Below, one piece after another: positions 1 through 10,433 of a stretch of 64,000 nucleotides of DNA (position 1 is its first letter; every line of letters begins with the position of its first letter). Location: the NCBI GenBank assembly GCA_001661515.1, contig LUVW01000032.1, forward strand, positions 1-64,000, in the 5' to 3' direction. The stretch comes from Capniomyces stellatus. Its lineage: Eukaryota > Kickxellomycota > Harpellomycetes > Harpellales > Legeriomycetaceae. Made by a program: the position numbers and the translations under genes. Under the pieces are notes generated by a model. That model was not told where the DNA came from and ran no database searches. It worked only from the letters and a program-made list of their open reading frames with translations.

Positions 1-860
1 TTTTTTTAGTTCCCCCCCCCCCCCATTGATATTTAAAGACATGTGGTTCCTTGTATTCCGAAACAACAATCAAACTAGCTGTATCATTTCGGTGTTCTAA
101 TTGCAGAGTAATCTTCATTGGCATTGTTGATTTAGAGACATCCTATTTTCATGGCAATTTGAACAATACAATCTAATTCATAAAGTCAATTGAAGCTTAA
201 ATATAATAAAGCTAATCATTCTACTGGGATTGACCGTATTTTTCTTCAGTTTTTTGAACAATCGACAAAGTCGTAGTTTAAATATTTTTTTTAAACTACG
301 AAAAAAATGGCTTAGGTTCCTTTTATTTCTTTGTTCGCTCTATTTTCATGTTCATTTTTGTCAATACTACTTGTTCAATTCTGTGTTAACTTTGTTGAAT
401 CAGCGGCTTTACAGACAAATTCAACATCACAATACTAGCAAGCTCTTCAAAAAAAAAAGTAGAAAAAAAAAGTAAAGCTGTCTCGACATTAATCCAAAAG
501 TGATATTTGCTTAATAATACTTTATTTAATCGTCAGTTTTAAGCTTTTACAAGTATCCTTGCAATGTCGTGAAACTTTTTGGATTCCAGCTTGAAAATTT
601 TCGGATTTATTTTATCTTATAAGAGAAATCTTTTTCTTCCATCTCTTTAACATTTTTCGATGTTTTAGTATCTCTACTATTATTATACTGTTTGATAAAT
701 ATTTTTTTAATATTGTAACACACTCAATATCACTCTTTCATAAACGCCAAAGCATCGGCAACAACACAATCAAGTTTGTCGAATTTTAAAGGCGCTTAAA
801 CTTTGATTATTCAAGTCTTTTCCACTACGTCTTTGCCGCATCAGCAAATATTCGCTCATC
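1..860. other. left-flank intergenic stretch with a stem-loop
   Basis: No coding region is recognised here. The window opens with a T run followed by a run of about 14 C. A perfect 12-bp inverted repeat with a 7-base T-rich loop lies at 271-301. The reading frames present are short and A/T-driven, without an ATG context or a domain. The last 150 bases are the presumed promoter and leader of the 7-TM gene that starts at 861. Confidence 0.5.
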
Positions 861-2514
861 ATGGCAAATAACCTTATCGTTTTTTATCAAATCTCAGGCG
901 TTGCGGGGGCTGTGGTGTTTTTAATCCCGTTCCTTCTTTTTGTATATCAGATACTCAGATATAAAAGCTATGTCCTTTTGTTTGCTGCAGTGTACACTTT
1001 TGGTAAGTCTAGCTAGCTTTATAAACATATATAGCAGCAGATTGCGTTTGTGTAACTATTAATAGTGATAAACTCGCGTCTTTGATTTAATATGGCTAAT
1101 GTGTATCATTTCTTTGTTAGTACGAGCTGTTGCGTTTGGGCTGGCGGGCTCAGGTGCCATAATCAGAAACTCACTTATGGTGAAATATGGTGCCCAACTC
1201 AACTTTTTGTTGTATTGGATGCTGATGGTCAGTTTTATTCTATTCTTGCTCCGATGGTAAGTTAACTCCAAAAATAAGCTAATTAATAACCCTTGGCATA
1301 TCATTTTACTCTTGAAATAACAGTGCTAGCATTAGTAGGAGGTACAAATCAAATAAAAACAAAACATAGCTGGAAAACATTAAAACTAAACGCTGTTTAT
1401 TCTGTGTGTGTGTTTTTCTGCTTTTTTATCTCCTTGTCTTCTTAGGGAATTCATTCGTAGAGGCGAAGACTGGAAAAAAAACAGAACAGTCTACTCTATT
1501 GTTTTTACAGTCATGTGTTTTATTATAGGGGCTATGGAAGCAGGAGGTGAAGTTTACTTGATTATGAACCAAAACGAACATCCACATTTAGTTTCGCTTA
1601 TTGCAGGTTCAAGTTTTTTGATTGTTTCGTTCTGTGTATGCGGGTTATACATGGCTCTTGCATTGAGAGGGTCGGTGATATTTGACGTGGTTGGATCAAA
1701 AGGACTGTTTATAGCACCAGCAGCTTTGAACATTTTGAGAAACATTGTTTATATTTTCATTACTCTGCCAAGCATTCGAGTGTCCTACGTGCAGTATCTG
1801 GAAATAACCACTGGGGCAATGTACTCTATTGAGGCAATTATTGTCAACATATGGGCATTTTCCATGATTGGAAAGCAAATGTCTGCAAGCGAATCCTCAG
1901 CAATGTACCCAACAAAGTCAAACAGAAGCACCAGGTCCGGAAAACTGGCTAACTATGATTTCAGAGGAGAGGCCAAGGTTACAGGAGACAGCAAGAGCAG
2001 TTTAAGGGAAAGCACCAGAAGCACCAAGCTTACCAAGAACGGCAGATCGATTGGAAGCCCCATAAGCCAGGTCTACGACCCAAGCAACTACAACTACAGC
2101 GTGCCTTTCCCAGCACCAATGCACAGCACAGGAGTTGTCACCAGCGTAGACACCTTGCCACACAACGAAAGAAATCTTGCAACCCATATTTCAATTGATA
2201 ATGGCGCCACCCCACACGCCAACACTCAAGTTTCGCCATTCATAATCAAGGAGCCAGAACATGTTTCGGGCCTTAACCTGTCTGAAGGCATGCCTGACTA
2301 TAAAGACTACGTTGAGCCCGAGTCTGTGGCTAAGCTCAACGAAAGCAACAACCCGCCCAAGCCCGATCCAAAGGGATTCTCTGTCTCTAGCTCAATTGGA
2401 TCTTCTAAGAAAAAGTCCAAGTCAGGAAAATCTAGCAAAAGCTCTAAAAGCAGAGATATACTAGACGCACTTTCCAAAAAAAACTCTTACTACCAACCTT
2501 CCTCCGCAAAGTAG
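861..2514 (+). CDS. seven-transmembrane receptor-like protein, 3 exons
   Basis: My model is join(861..1002,1121..1256,1446..2514), 448 residues. Both introns are GTAAGT..TAG and the joins keep frame: the phase-1 and phase-2 codons become Val and Trp. The first 235 residues hold seven hydrophobic segments at about 9-31, 37-58, 73-91, 109-131, 143-166, 180-202 and 212-234. Basic loops follow TM1, TM3 and TM5, and the C-tail is basic, so the positive-inside rule predicts an outside N-terminus and a cytosolic C-terminus, the GPCR topology. The roughly 210-residue tail is rich in Ser, Lys and Asn and ends in Lys-Ser clusters, as expected for a phosphorylated regulatory tail. No family motif is recognised; fungal RTA1-like, PTH11-like or other 7-TM families are possible. 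The ligand and role are unknown. The exon structure is well supported; the receptor role is inference from topology. Confidence 0.8.
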
Positions 2515-3047
2515 GCAGTCTAAACCAGCTCTGGAAAGCAGTATTTATTGGTTTACTCTACATTCACGGCATTTCTACTATTCATTCTGCAACCTTTTGT
2601 CTTTCTTTTCCACAAAAATTGCTCTATTATAGATGCTATAATTAGGACTAGGAATACCAAAGGTTTACTACTACTACTACTACTATTGATATTGCTTTAA
2701 CACTCGACAGCATCAACTCTACAATCTAAAATTCATTTGATTTTTTTTTCTTCTTCTTCCGACTTTCCAGAAATGTAAAAATAAACAAAATATAACATTT
2801 GGTGGTTAGGATTGACTAAAATAAATGCAATTGGTAGCTAATAAAGGTTATCTTTGCTATTGCAAAAAAAAGTAGCTAGATTTCAAGAAAGTAAAATGAC
2901 TTTTTTTTTTTTGTTTTGTCTAGTTTAGATATATAATAAATATCAAAGTCGTTTTATAACCCATGTTTCAGGAGCTACAGCTACAGTCACTTTCAATCCA
3001 TAATCACACATGACTGTAGAGATCTAGAAGGAAGGTATGACTGTTCC
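2515..3047. other. intergenic 3' region between convergent genes
   Basis: This A/T-rich spacer holds the 3' ends of the 7-TM gene (+) and the secreted-protein gene (-). It contains a short CTA trinucleotide microsatellite at about 2666-2685 and several A/T runs. No gene is seen. Confidence 0.5.
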
Positions 3048-4010
3048 TTATGCCAAAAGTGGGTCCAAATTGGCGTAAGGGTAGGGGTTGATGACACCAA
3101 AAACGCTAATTCCAATATCAGGAATCATGACTCTATCCATGCTGGGCCTAGATTCAATGTAACTATCGGTTCGTTTTTGGATTACGGGTGAGCCATTATA
3201 CTCGCCACTTTTGTGTCTAATTTTGTTTGATGTATCCAATTTAAGCAGCTTCTTGCCTCTTTTGCCAGCTAATTCAATATTTTCGCTAGTTTTCGGCCTT
3301 GCTTCAGCATTGCCATTGGATAATGGTTTCTGCCTCAAGTTTTTGAGTCGATTTTCATACTCGAAATTTGTGATTTCGTTTACGTCCGAGTAAAAGCGTT
3401 CACCCTCTGTCGGTTTAAGGTTTTTGCCCGTGATTGGCTTTATAGTTTCTAATCTGGTAGTGATTATCTCGTATTTAAGTAGAGATTTGTGTTCACCCAT
3501 ATCTTCATTCACTTGGCCAGCCATTCTTATGGTGTTTATCACAGTTTCGTGCTGTGAATGTGTGTACGTTACTGGGCTTTTTTCAGTAGCGGACCTGTCA
3601 ATAACTATTGCCTGGGATCTATACTGGCCAATAGAGCTTGGTTTGTAGGCAATAAAGTCTGCTGCAGCTGTTTCAGCATTTACAACCGTTGTGGTGTTTG
3701 CTTTGAGTATGAAAGTTTGCAGTTCCTGGTCACCGCTGTAACCATATTCATGATTATCAAAATTGGTATTAACATCGTCAGCGTCAACACAAGAGTCGTC
3801 AGCGTCCACTTCAGCATCTAGATCCTGATCTATATCCAGCCCTTGGTTCATATTTAGCTCTGGATCCGTATCCAAGCCCTGATCCATACCCAAACCTGCA
3901 ACACTGTCGGGCTCAATAACCATCGGCGTGGGTTCGTTTTCTTGTAGAGCGGCCATTGAGCCTGGCAGTACTGAAAAGATTAGAACTGCGCTTAGTATTA
4001 GTAATCTCAT
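3048..4010 (-). CDS. secreted acidic hypothetical protein
   Basis: This is a single-exon gene of 320 residues. The start is fixed by a textbook signal peptide: a basic residue at position 2, a hydrophobic core at about 3-15, and an Ala-x-Ala-type cleavage region near 18-22. The mature protein begins with an acidic, degenerate repeat (about residues 35-75) of Asp-Gln-Gly-Leu-Asp units mixed with Asp and Glu runs. After that it is Asn, Lys and Thr rich, without cysteine pairs, transmembrane helices or a GPI-type C-terminus. No enzyme motif is recognised, so the function is unknown; the protein is probably secreted or in the cell wall. It is transcribed divergently from SLX9. The coding call rests on the long open frame plus the signal peptide. 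Confidence 0.7.
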   Translation of the reverse strand: MRLLILSAVLIFSVLPGSMAALQENEPTPMVIEPDSVAGLGMDQGLDTDPELNMNQGLDIDQDLDAEVDADDSCVDADDVNTNFDNHEYGYSGDQELQTFILKANTTTVVNAETAAADFIAYKPSSIGQYRSQAIVIDRSATEKSPVTYTHSQHETVINTIRMAGQVNEDMGEHKSLLKYEIITTRLETIKPITGKNLKPTEGERFYSDVNEITNFEYENRLKNLRQKPLSNGNAEARPKTSENIELAGKRGKKLLKLDTSNKIRHKSGEYNGSPVIQKRTDSYIESRPSMDRVMIPDIGISVFGVINPYPYANLDPLLA

Positions 4011-4992
4011 TTTTGTGCTTTCAGTGTGATAAAGTAGTTATTTTTAGCCTGGCACACTGTTTTTTATAACGAGATGAAATGAGTTAAAAGAGGATGTAAA
4101 GCTGGCAATGATAATAATGTGGATGTAATTGAAGGAATTGTGGGAATTTTAGCATTGGATATTTAGAAAATATATGCTTAGATTTGTCATAAATAGATTA
4201 GTGTCAAGCCTGACTGCTTTTAGTATTGTAATCAAGTTGGCATTCAAAAGCAGAAAATATGGGATTTATACCTTTACAGTATTAAACTGAGCATATTAAT
4301 TTTATATTTGGTTTAATTTACTGGGAAAAGAGCCACGAGAAATAATATCAACTTTACTATGCTCCACAAAATTAAAATAAATTGGTTTTAATTGAGTAGA
4401 AGCAACCAAATTCGATTTTTATTTTAATCTCTAGTTGCCGCTTACAATTCACAACTAAAAATGTCACAATAAGCACACTTTATAGTAAACTGCAATCAAT
4501 TACACCTGGATAGTATGTACTATGTTGTGTGCTTGTATAAACCGGATAAAAACCATATTGCTAATTGGATAAATAGGGCCAACCCGCAACGTTAGCCTTG
4601 GAAACTCGAGTTCAACTCAACTGTTGCTTGGATGTGAAAAGGAAAAGAAAAAAAAAGCGGCAATGATGTTGTGTTTAGGGATGTTGTGTTTAGGGATGTT
4701 GTGTATAGTGTCTTTCCTGATTTGCAGTACTTTATACATAAAGCGATACTTAAACGTGTTTGGTAGGCCAACCACGAGTGAGCTATTAAAGTCAAATATT
4801 GTCAGTTTTAAGCCAATTAGCAGCGCAATCAAGTTGATTTTAAATCAAGGACATTTTTTTTTTTACAAATCAACAAAAAAAAAAAATCGACTTGGGAAAA
4901 AAAAAAAACGATGGTACTTTATTCTTTGTGATAAAATGAGTAAAGGTTTCCTTGTAATAAAGAGATCAAAAACCAACTAGATACAAATCACA
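4011..4992. promoter_or_regulatory. divergent promoter region (secreted protein / SLX9)
   Basis: This spacer of about 1 kb separates two divergent start codons, so it should hold both promoters. It includes a 15-bp minisatellite at 4666-4710, long A runs at about 4873-4910, and a TATA-like TATAAA near 4535. A frame open through 4624-4980 begins only at TTG and owes its Leu-Gly-Met-Leu-Cys repeats to the minisatellite, so I do not call it a gene. Confidence 0.4.
4666..4710. repeat. 15-bp tandem repeat, 3 copies
   Basis: The unit ATGTTGTGTTTAGGG is present twice exactly and once with two changes. It lies in the divergent promoter region, about 290 bases upstream of the SLX9 start. Confidence 0.85.
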
Positions 4993-6534
4993 ATGCCCAA
5001 GGTTAAAAAAGAAAGGACAAAGTACCATTCCAAGGTATCGGAGATAAAAAAGCCAGTAAATAATGTAAGATCTCCTTTTACTTTTTTTGTATTCATTAAA
5101 ATCAGCAACTTTCCAGGATAAAGCAAATGTAATTGGGAGTTTAAAATAAATCAAATGAAAAACAAAACGAAATTGAATGTCAGAACTGGGGCGGTTGAAT
5201 TGATGAATAGTTGTGGTTTAAAGATAAGGAAGATGTTTGATGTTTGAAAAAAAGGGGGGTGAGAGTAGACACGGTTGGTAAAATTTGAGGGTAATTGGAA
5301 TTTAGGAATCTGGGTTCGGTATTGGAAATCAAATATTTAAATCGAATTACTCAAGTTTCCAAGCACAAAAATTTGAGCAAAGCCAAGTCGAAACGGGCAC
5401 AGAGTCACAGTTTGGCAAATGGAAGGAGGCATTGAGTATAGCAAATTCGGTAGTGAAGGGGGAAATAAAAGAAAGCAAGCCAAGAGATATAGTATCAGCA
5501 CCGATATCGGTATTGACTGGGCAGCAGATTGAAAATAGTGAGAACAAACAAACGGGAGTGAACACGGAGAATCCAAATGACCAATATTTGACTATAGCAA
5601 GCAAGAGGACGAAGCAGGATGCGCGACGAAAAAACTGGATGCAGAGTAAGTGAATTTGAAATAATTTTATTTTTTAGTTTTAGTTTTAGTTTTGAAAAAA
5701 AGGGGGGGGGGGAGTGGGTGGGTGGGAAGTAAAGTGGTTGGAAGTGAAGAGAGGATAAAGAGAAAAATGAAAAATGAAATAAATGTTGGCAGAGTAAAAG
5801 AAGAAGAGAAAAGAAAGACATGGTATAGTTGGAAATGGATTGATGAACTTGGGATAAAAGGGACGAATACAATTCGAGCTTCGTTTGTTTGTTAGTTTGT
5901 TTGTTATATAGTTATACTTTGTTTAAAATTTTTAAAATGGTAATAGAACTTCAAGCTTCGCAAGTTCAGATGAAAGAAACCAGAAAAAAGGCACAGCGTA
6001 AAAAAGAAAAGTCAGTATTGTTGAGAGGAATGGATGATTTGTATGACGAACTAAACACACTAGTTGAAAATTCGAGCAAAAAGGTAAAAGGCAAAAAGAA
6101 CAAGACCAAGACCAAGACTATTGGTGCCAGTACCAGTACCAGTGCCAGTGCTAGAGTCAACAATAATGTGGTTAATATTAGCCAAGATGGTGACAGTGAC
6201 ATGGTTGGGGGCGGTGAGGTCGTTGCTGTTGAAAAGGTTGTCAAACAGAGGAAACCAAAGATAAAGAAGAAAATCAACACAAAAGCGTAAGTTTACAAGA
6301 TTGCAAGATTATATTAACCTTGGTCAGGCAAAAAGTATTTGACAATGAGGGAGGGGCGGGAGGTGTATAGTATTAATATGTTTGTTTGGTTTATGTTAAA
6401 TTGGGCGGGATGTGGTGTGGGATGTTTTTAGGTTGGAGGAAATGAATAGATTCAATCTGGTTTTGATGGATGACATGTACAAATCAAACCCGCTAGAGGC
6501 AATGAAACTACATTTAAGGAATACCATGAAGTAA
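4993..6534 (+). CDS. SLX9: SLX9-like ribosome biogenesis protein, 4 exons
   Basis: The model is join(4993..5064,5306..5645,5947..6286,6432..6534), 284 residues; all junctions keep frame and all three acceptors are TAG. SLX9 proteins act in the nucleolus on pre-40S particles, in 18S rRNA maturation and small-subunit export. The start resembles the family's short basic N-terminus (Met-Pro-Lys-Val then Lys/Arg and Tyr-His). The middle has a Lys/Arg-rich helix followed by a Leu-rich 'GMDDLYDEL' segment. The last 30 residues carry the family signature: Glu-x-x-Arg-Phe-x-x-Val-Leu, then Asn-Pro-Leu and a final basic helix. The protein is longer than yeast Slx9 (about 210 residues) because of a low-complexity Ser/Thr/Asn linker in exon 3. 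The exact exon 3 acceptor (5947 or 5956) is uncertain. The family call rests mainly on the C-terminus. Confidence 0.75.
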
Positions 6535-6915
6535 AACCTTGGTTGTAGATGTATACGCAAAAAGAAATTTTATATTATATTATATTTTATTTTTATTTTT
6601 ATTTTTATTTTTATTTTTATTTTTATTATATTTTATTTTATTCATATGGTTTATTTGGAAATAGAATTAATAAAACAAAGCATACAAATATTAAACAATA
6701 CTTGAGGATACTGCTATTTTGATGTGATAAATGACACTACTTGTTCAACACAACTTTGATCTAATTAGATGGTCCAAAAATTTAACAATAATGAATTTAT
6801 CGACTAAATAACAAATAAAATAAAAAGAAATCAAATAGTAATAAGAACAAGAATAAGAATAAGAATAGAGATATTAATTCAGAAATAAAAAAAGAAAGAT
6901 TAATAGAAAAAAAAT
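6535..6915. other. convergent intergenic spacer with ATTTTT microsatellite
   Basis: This is the 3' flank of both SLX9 (+) and DEF1 (-). It contains an imperfect (ATTTTT)n tract at about 6584-6640 and little else. Confidence 0.5.
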
Positions 6916-9900
6916 CTATTGGCCAGACCAATATTGTTGGTTAGCACGGGATTGAGAGTATGCATTATGGTAGGAGGCAGGTTGTTGGGATTGACCTTGA
7001 CCTTGACCTTGACCCTGTTGTTGGTTGTAGTTGGAAGAGATATTTGCTTGGGATTGGTGTAGCTGTTGTTGGGAAGTAGCCAGTGAGTTTGGGTTGGATG
7101 AAGAGTTTGGGTTTGAGGACTGGTGTGACTGAGATGATTGAGAGTGAGCATGTGGATGAGAGTGGGAGTGGGAGTGGGATTGTGGGTATGGATTTGGCTG
7201 ATTATGAGCATAGGAGGAGTAGAATTGCTGTGGGGAGTGGGACTGGACTTGCTGTTGAGACTGGGTAAAGCTGAGGGGATACCCAGATGGGACTTGGGCG
7301 GAATAGGAGACTTGTTGGGAGTTGCTGTAAAAAGTAGTTCCGCCAATAACAGCCTGGCCTTGACCTTGAGCTTGAGCTTGAGCTTGAGCTTGAGCTTGAG
7401 CTTGAGCTTGAGTCATACCTGAAGAATTTGGGTTTGAGGAAACAGGACCAGTACCAGTACCAGCACCAGTAGAGTTGGGGTTAGTTGAAGAGTTGGAGGC
7501 AGAGTTGGCAGGGTTTGCACTGGAAGGTTGTTTGTTGGAGGGATTGGCAGTAGAATTGGAGTTGGAGTTGAAGAAGGCAGGGAGTTGAACACCAGAAAAT
7601 CCGTACTGCTGGTTTGATGAGTTGATATCACGGTCATTATCATATGAGCTGAGGTTGGCGTTTGAGTTGGCATTGGAGTTGGAGTTGGGGTTGGGGTTGG
7701 GGTTGGGGTTGGGGTTGGGGTTGGGGTTGGGGTTGGCGGTTTGTGAATGCAGTCCGTACGACCCGTACTGGGCTACAGAACCAGCAGTACCGACATTAGC
7801 ATTGGATGTTGAGTTTGGGTTGTTGGAATTTTGGTTGGAGGATCTTTGTGAAGTTAGACCAACGTTCTGTACATTATGTGCGTTTTGTACGTTCTGTACA
7901 TTCTGGGAAGAGGAAGAGTTGGAGGACAGAATGTTTTGTTTGTTGGATTTTGGCTGTTGTTGTTGTTGTTGTTGCTGATGGTGTTGTTGTTGTTGAAGTT
8001 GTTGTTGGTGTTGTTGGTACATTTGTTGTTGTTGGTGGTGTTGGTACATTTGCATTTGTGACATTTGGGATTGTTGTAGGTTCAAGTTTGGAATGGCGTT
8101 GTTGTACATGGGGTACATTCCTTGCTTCATGAAGGGTTGGGTGTATGATGAGCCCAAATTTGGATTAGGGAATTGACTGCCTGGCTGCATAACCCCCATT
8201 CCGTAGTAGTATGGATTGTAGTAAGGAATTCCTCCAATGTTCTGGTACGATGGCAAAGGCTGGAAGTTTTGAGGATATGGTGACATGCTTTGGCCTGAAT
8301 TTACCATGGCTGCTCCTGTAACTGCTGGGGCTGGAACTGCTGAAGTGGCTGCTGCTGTTGTTGTACTTGCGTTTGTTGTTGCTGTTGTTGTTGTTGAGGC
8401 TGATGTTGGGGTTTGTTCATCCTTGTTTGCACTGTTTACTCCTGATAATGTATTGGCTCCTTGTTGGTAACTGTCGCTGTAGTAACCTCCCATCATTGCT
8501 GCACGCTGTGCATCAAATCCATACAACATTGCTGATCCAAAGTCATTAGGCAATGGTCCTTGTGGCATTGTCAAGTTGTTGCCTGCTTGGTACTGTTGGT
8601 ACTGTTGCTGTACATTTTGTTGTTGCTGCTGTACATTTTGTTGTTGTTGAATTGCTGCAAATTGTGCAAGTGGTCCTCCTCCTTGAACATTATTTCCTGC
8701 TGTATTGTTTTCTACTTCAACTTCTGCCTCCTTTTCTTTTGTCTTTTCTTCTGCTCCTAAACCAACATTTCCACTTCCTGCTGCCTGGCTAACCCCAAGA
8801 CTTCCAAACTGCAACCCCAGTCTTTCTACGTTATATGCCCCTGGTGGCATTACCACTGCTTCTTCTTGTTTCAGTGTTCTGGCTTGCTGTGCTGTTCGTT
8901 TTTGTCCTGCTACATCTTCCTTTTCTTCCTTTACCTCTTCTTCTACTTTTTCCACCTTTTCTTCCTCAACTGCTTTTACCTCTTTTTCTTCTGTTACTTG
9001 TGCTACCACTTCTACTGCCTTTATCTTTTCACTCTCTTTTACTTCCTCCACTACTTTAATTGGTTTTGTTTCTACTGCTGTTTCTCCTTCTTCTGTTGCT
9101 TTTGATTTTGGTTTTGCACTTTCCACCACTTTAACCTTTTCTTCACTTTCTACCTTTTCCTTCTTTTCTTTACTTTCCTTCTTTTCCTTAATTTCCTTTT
9201 CCTTATTTTCTTTTGTTGGTTTTGAAACTGGAACTGGAACTGGAACTGGTGCTTCTACTTTTGGCTCTGCTGCTCTTTGCGCTATTTTTGCCCATGATAT
9301 TCCTACTGGTCCTGCTGCTGGTTTTTTCTCTGCTTCTAAACTCTTCTTATTGGCCCCACTTTCCACTTCTTTACTCTTGCTTTTATTTTCTCTGGTTCGT
9401 TCCCAACTTGTTTCTTTATTTTCATTTACATTTACAGTTCTATTATTGTTGTTATTGTTGTTGCTATTATCCATGTTGGTGTTATTGTTGGTGTTGGTGT
9501 TGGTACTGTGACGATCCTTTCCCCCTCCTACTGCTGCTGCCCATGCTCCTGATGCCATTCCTGTTCCTGCTTTTGCTCCCACTGTCCCTGCTACTGACTT
9601 TATCTCGCCTTCTACCCCCTCTCCTCTTCCCTTTGCTCCCACTTGTCCCTGTCCCTGTCCTTGTCCTTGTCCTTCTGCCAAGCTTTGTCCTGGTGCTGCT
9701 CCACTCGTTCCTTGTCCTTTATTTCCTCCCGCCATCTGACTTCTATCTCCTTGGCTCTGGTAGCTCCCTCCACCTCTTCTATCCCCTCTAAACCCTCCGC
9801 GTGTGTTCCCAAAGCGTGGCTCAAATGTATTGCTCATTCGCCCAACCTGCTTGGTCACCACCTTGGCCTCTTGTTTTTTATCTTTGCGTGATTTAACTTC

Positions 9901-10433
9901 TCCCCACTGACAAGAAATACCTATTCAAACCACAGTATTCACTTTTATCTTTAGTATCTTTCCACCCCCCCCCCCTCAATCTACCTTTTCATCATCTACT
10001 CTTTCATCATCATTTCTATTCCCTCTCTCTCCCTCCCCATCTCCCTCCCTCTCTCGTTCATTTACTTTTGTTGTTGCCCCCCCTACTTACCATCTGAAAT
10101 TCGTGTTATTGCTATATCCAAATCTCCCTCGGCTTCATCTAGAGCAAACAACAGGTCCACTTCTGTCCAGTTTGGAAACACTTCCTTGGCTGTTGAAAGT
10201 TGGTCTCTATATTTGCGACGTAGTTCCCTAGTCTCTTCATTTTCATCTTTTGACCCATATTCTCTAGATCTATCTTCATCTCGCCCTTTATAAAACCGCG
10301 TACCTCTACGCTTTCCTCTGCTACTGCTGTTATTGCTGTAGCTTTGTGTTTGGCTTTGGCTCTGTTCTTGAGTTTGCCCTTGGAATCCCCGTGGCTCACG
10401 AGGATTATTTGATAGTGGTTGTACTGAAGACAT
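6916..10433 (-). CDS. DEF1: DEF1-like RNA polymerase II degradation factor (CUE domain, Gln/Asn-rich), 2 exons
   Basis: The model is complement(join(6916..9920,10091..10433)), 1115 residues. In yeast, Def1 binds stalled RNA polymerase II after DNA damage and its CUE domain recruits the Elongin-Cullin ligase for polymerase ubiquitylation. Here residues about 76-115 form a CUE-like domain (Phe-Pro-x-Trp, then a Leu-rich helix and an Asp-Leu-Asp-x-Ala-Ile end). It is followed by a Trp-Gly-Glu-Val-Lys segment at the same spacing as in yeast Def1. The intron falls between them; using the TAG acceptor at 9921-9923 restores that spacing exactly. Downstream come a Lys/Glu-rich stretch and then about 600 residues of Gln, Asn, Ser, Pro, Tyr and Met repeats, including Asn-Pro and Gln-Ala dipeptide tracts. 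Yeast Def1 is 738 residues, so this one is expanded. The assignment is by domain order and composition. Confidence 0.8.
7369..7410 (-). repeat. coding AGCTTG hexamer tract (Gln-Ala repeats)
   Basis: There are seven perfect AGCTTG units on the plus strand within DEF1. On the coding strand they give alternating Gln and Ala. The hexamer length keeps frame when unit number changes. Confidence 0.9.
7685..7732 (-). repeat. coding TTGGGG hexamer tract (Asn-Pro repeats)
   Basis: There are eight perfect TTGGGG units on the plus strand, read on the minus strand as alternating Asn and Pro in DEF1. The unit is identical to the Tetrahymena telomere repeat and has the runs of four G needed for G-quadruplex folding. 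Here it is coding, and it grades at both ends into degenerate Asn-rich codons, so it is not a telomere. Confidence 0.9.

Noticed and set aside
4624..4980. Open frame of 118 codons on the plus strand
   Set aside because: It starts at TTG, its hydrophobic repeat comes from the 15-bp minisatellite, and the rest is poly-Lys/Phe from A/T runs.
7685..7732. Interstitial telomere
   Set aside because: The tract is coding in DEF1 in frame, with degenerate Asn codons at both ends.
8705..9511. Long Ser/Phe/Thr-rich frame on the plus strand
   Set aside because: It is the antisense shadow of the Lys/Glu-rich part of DEF1.
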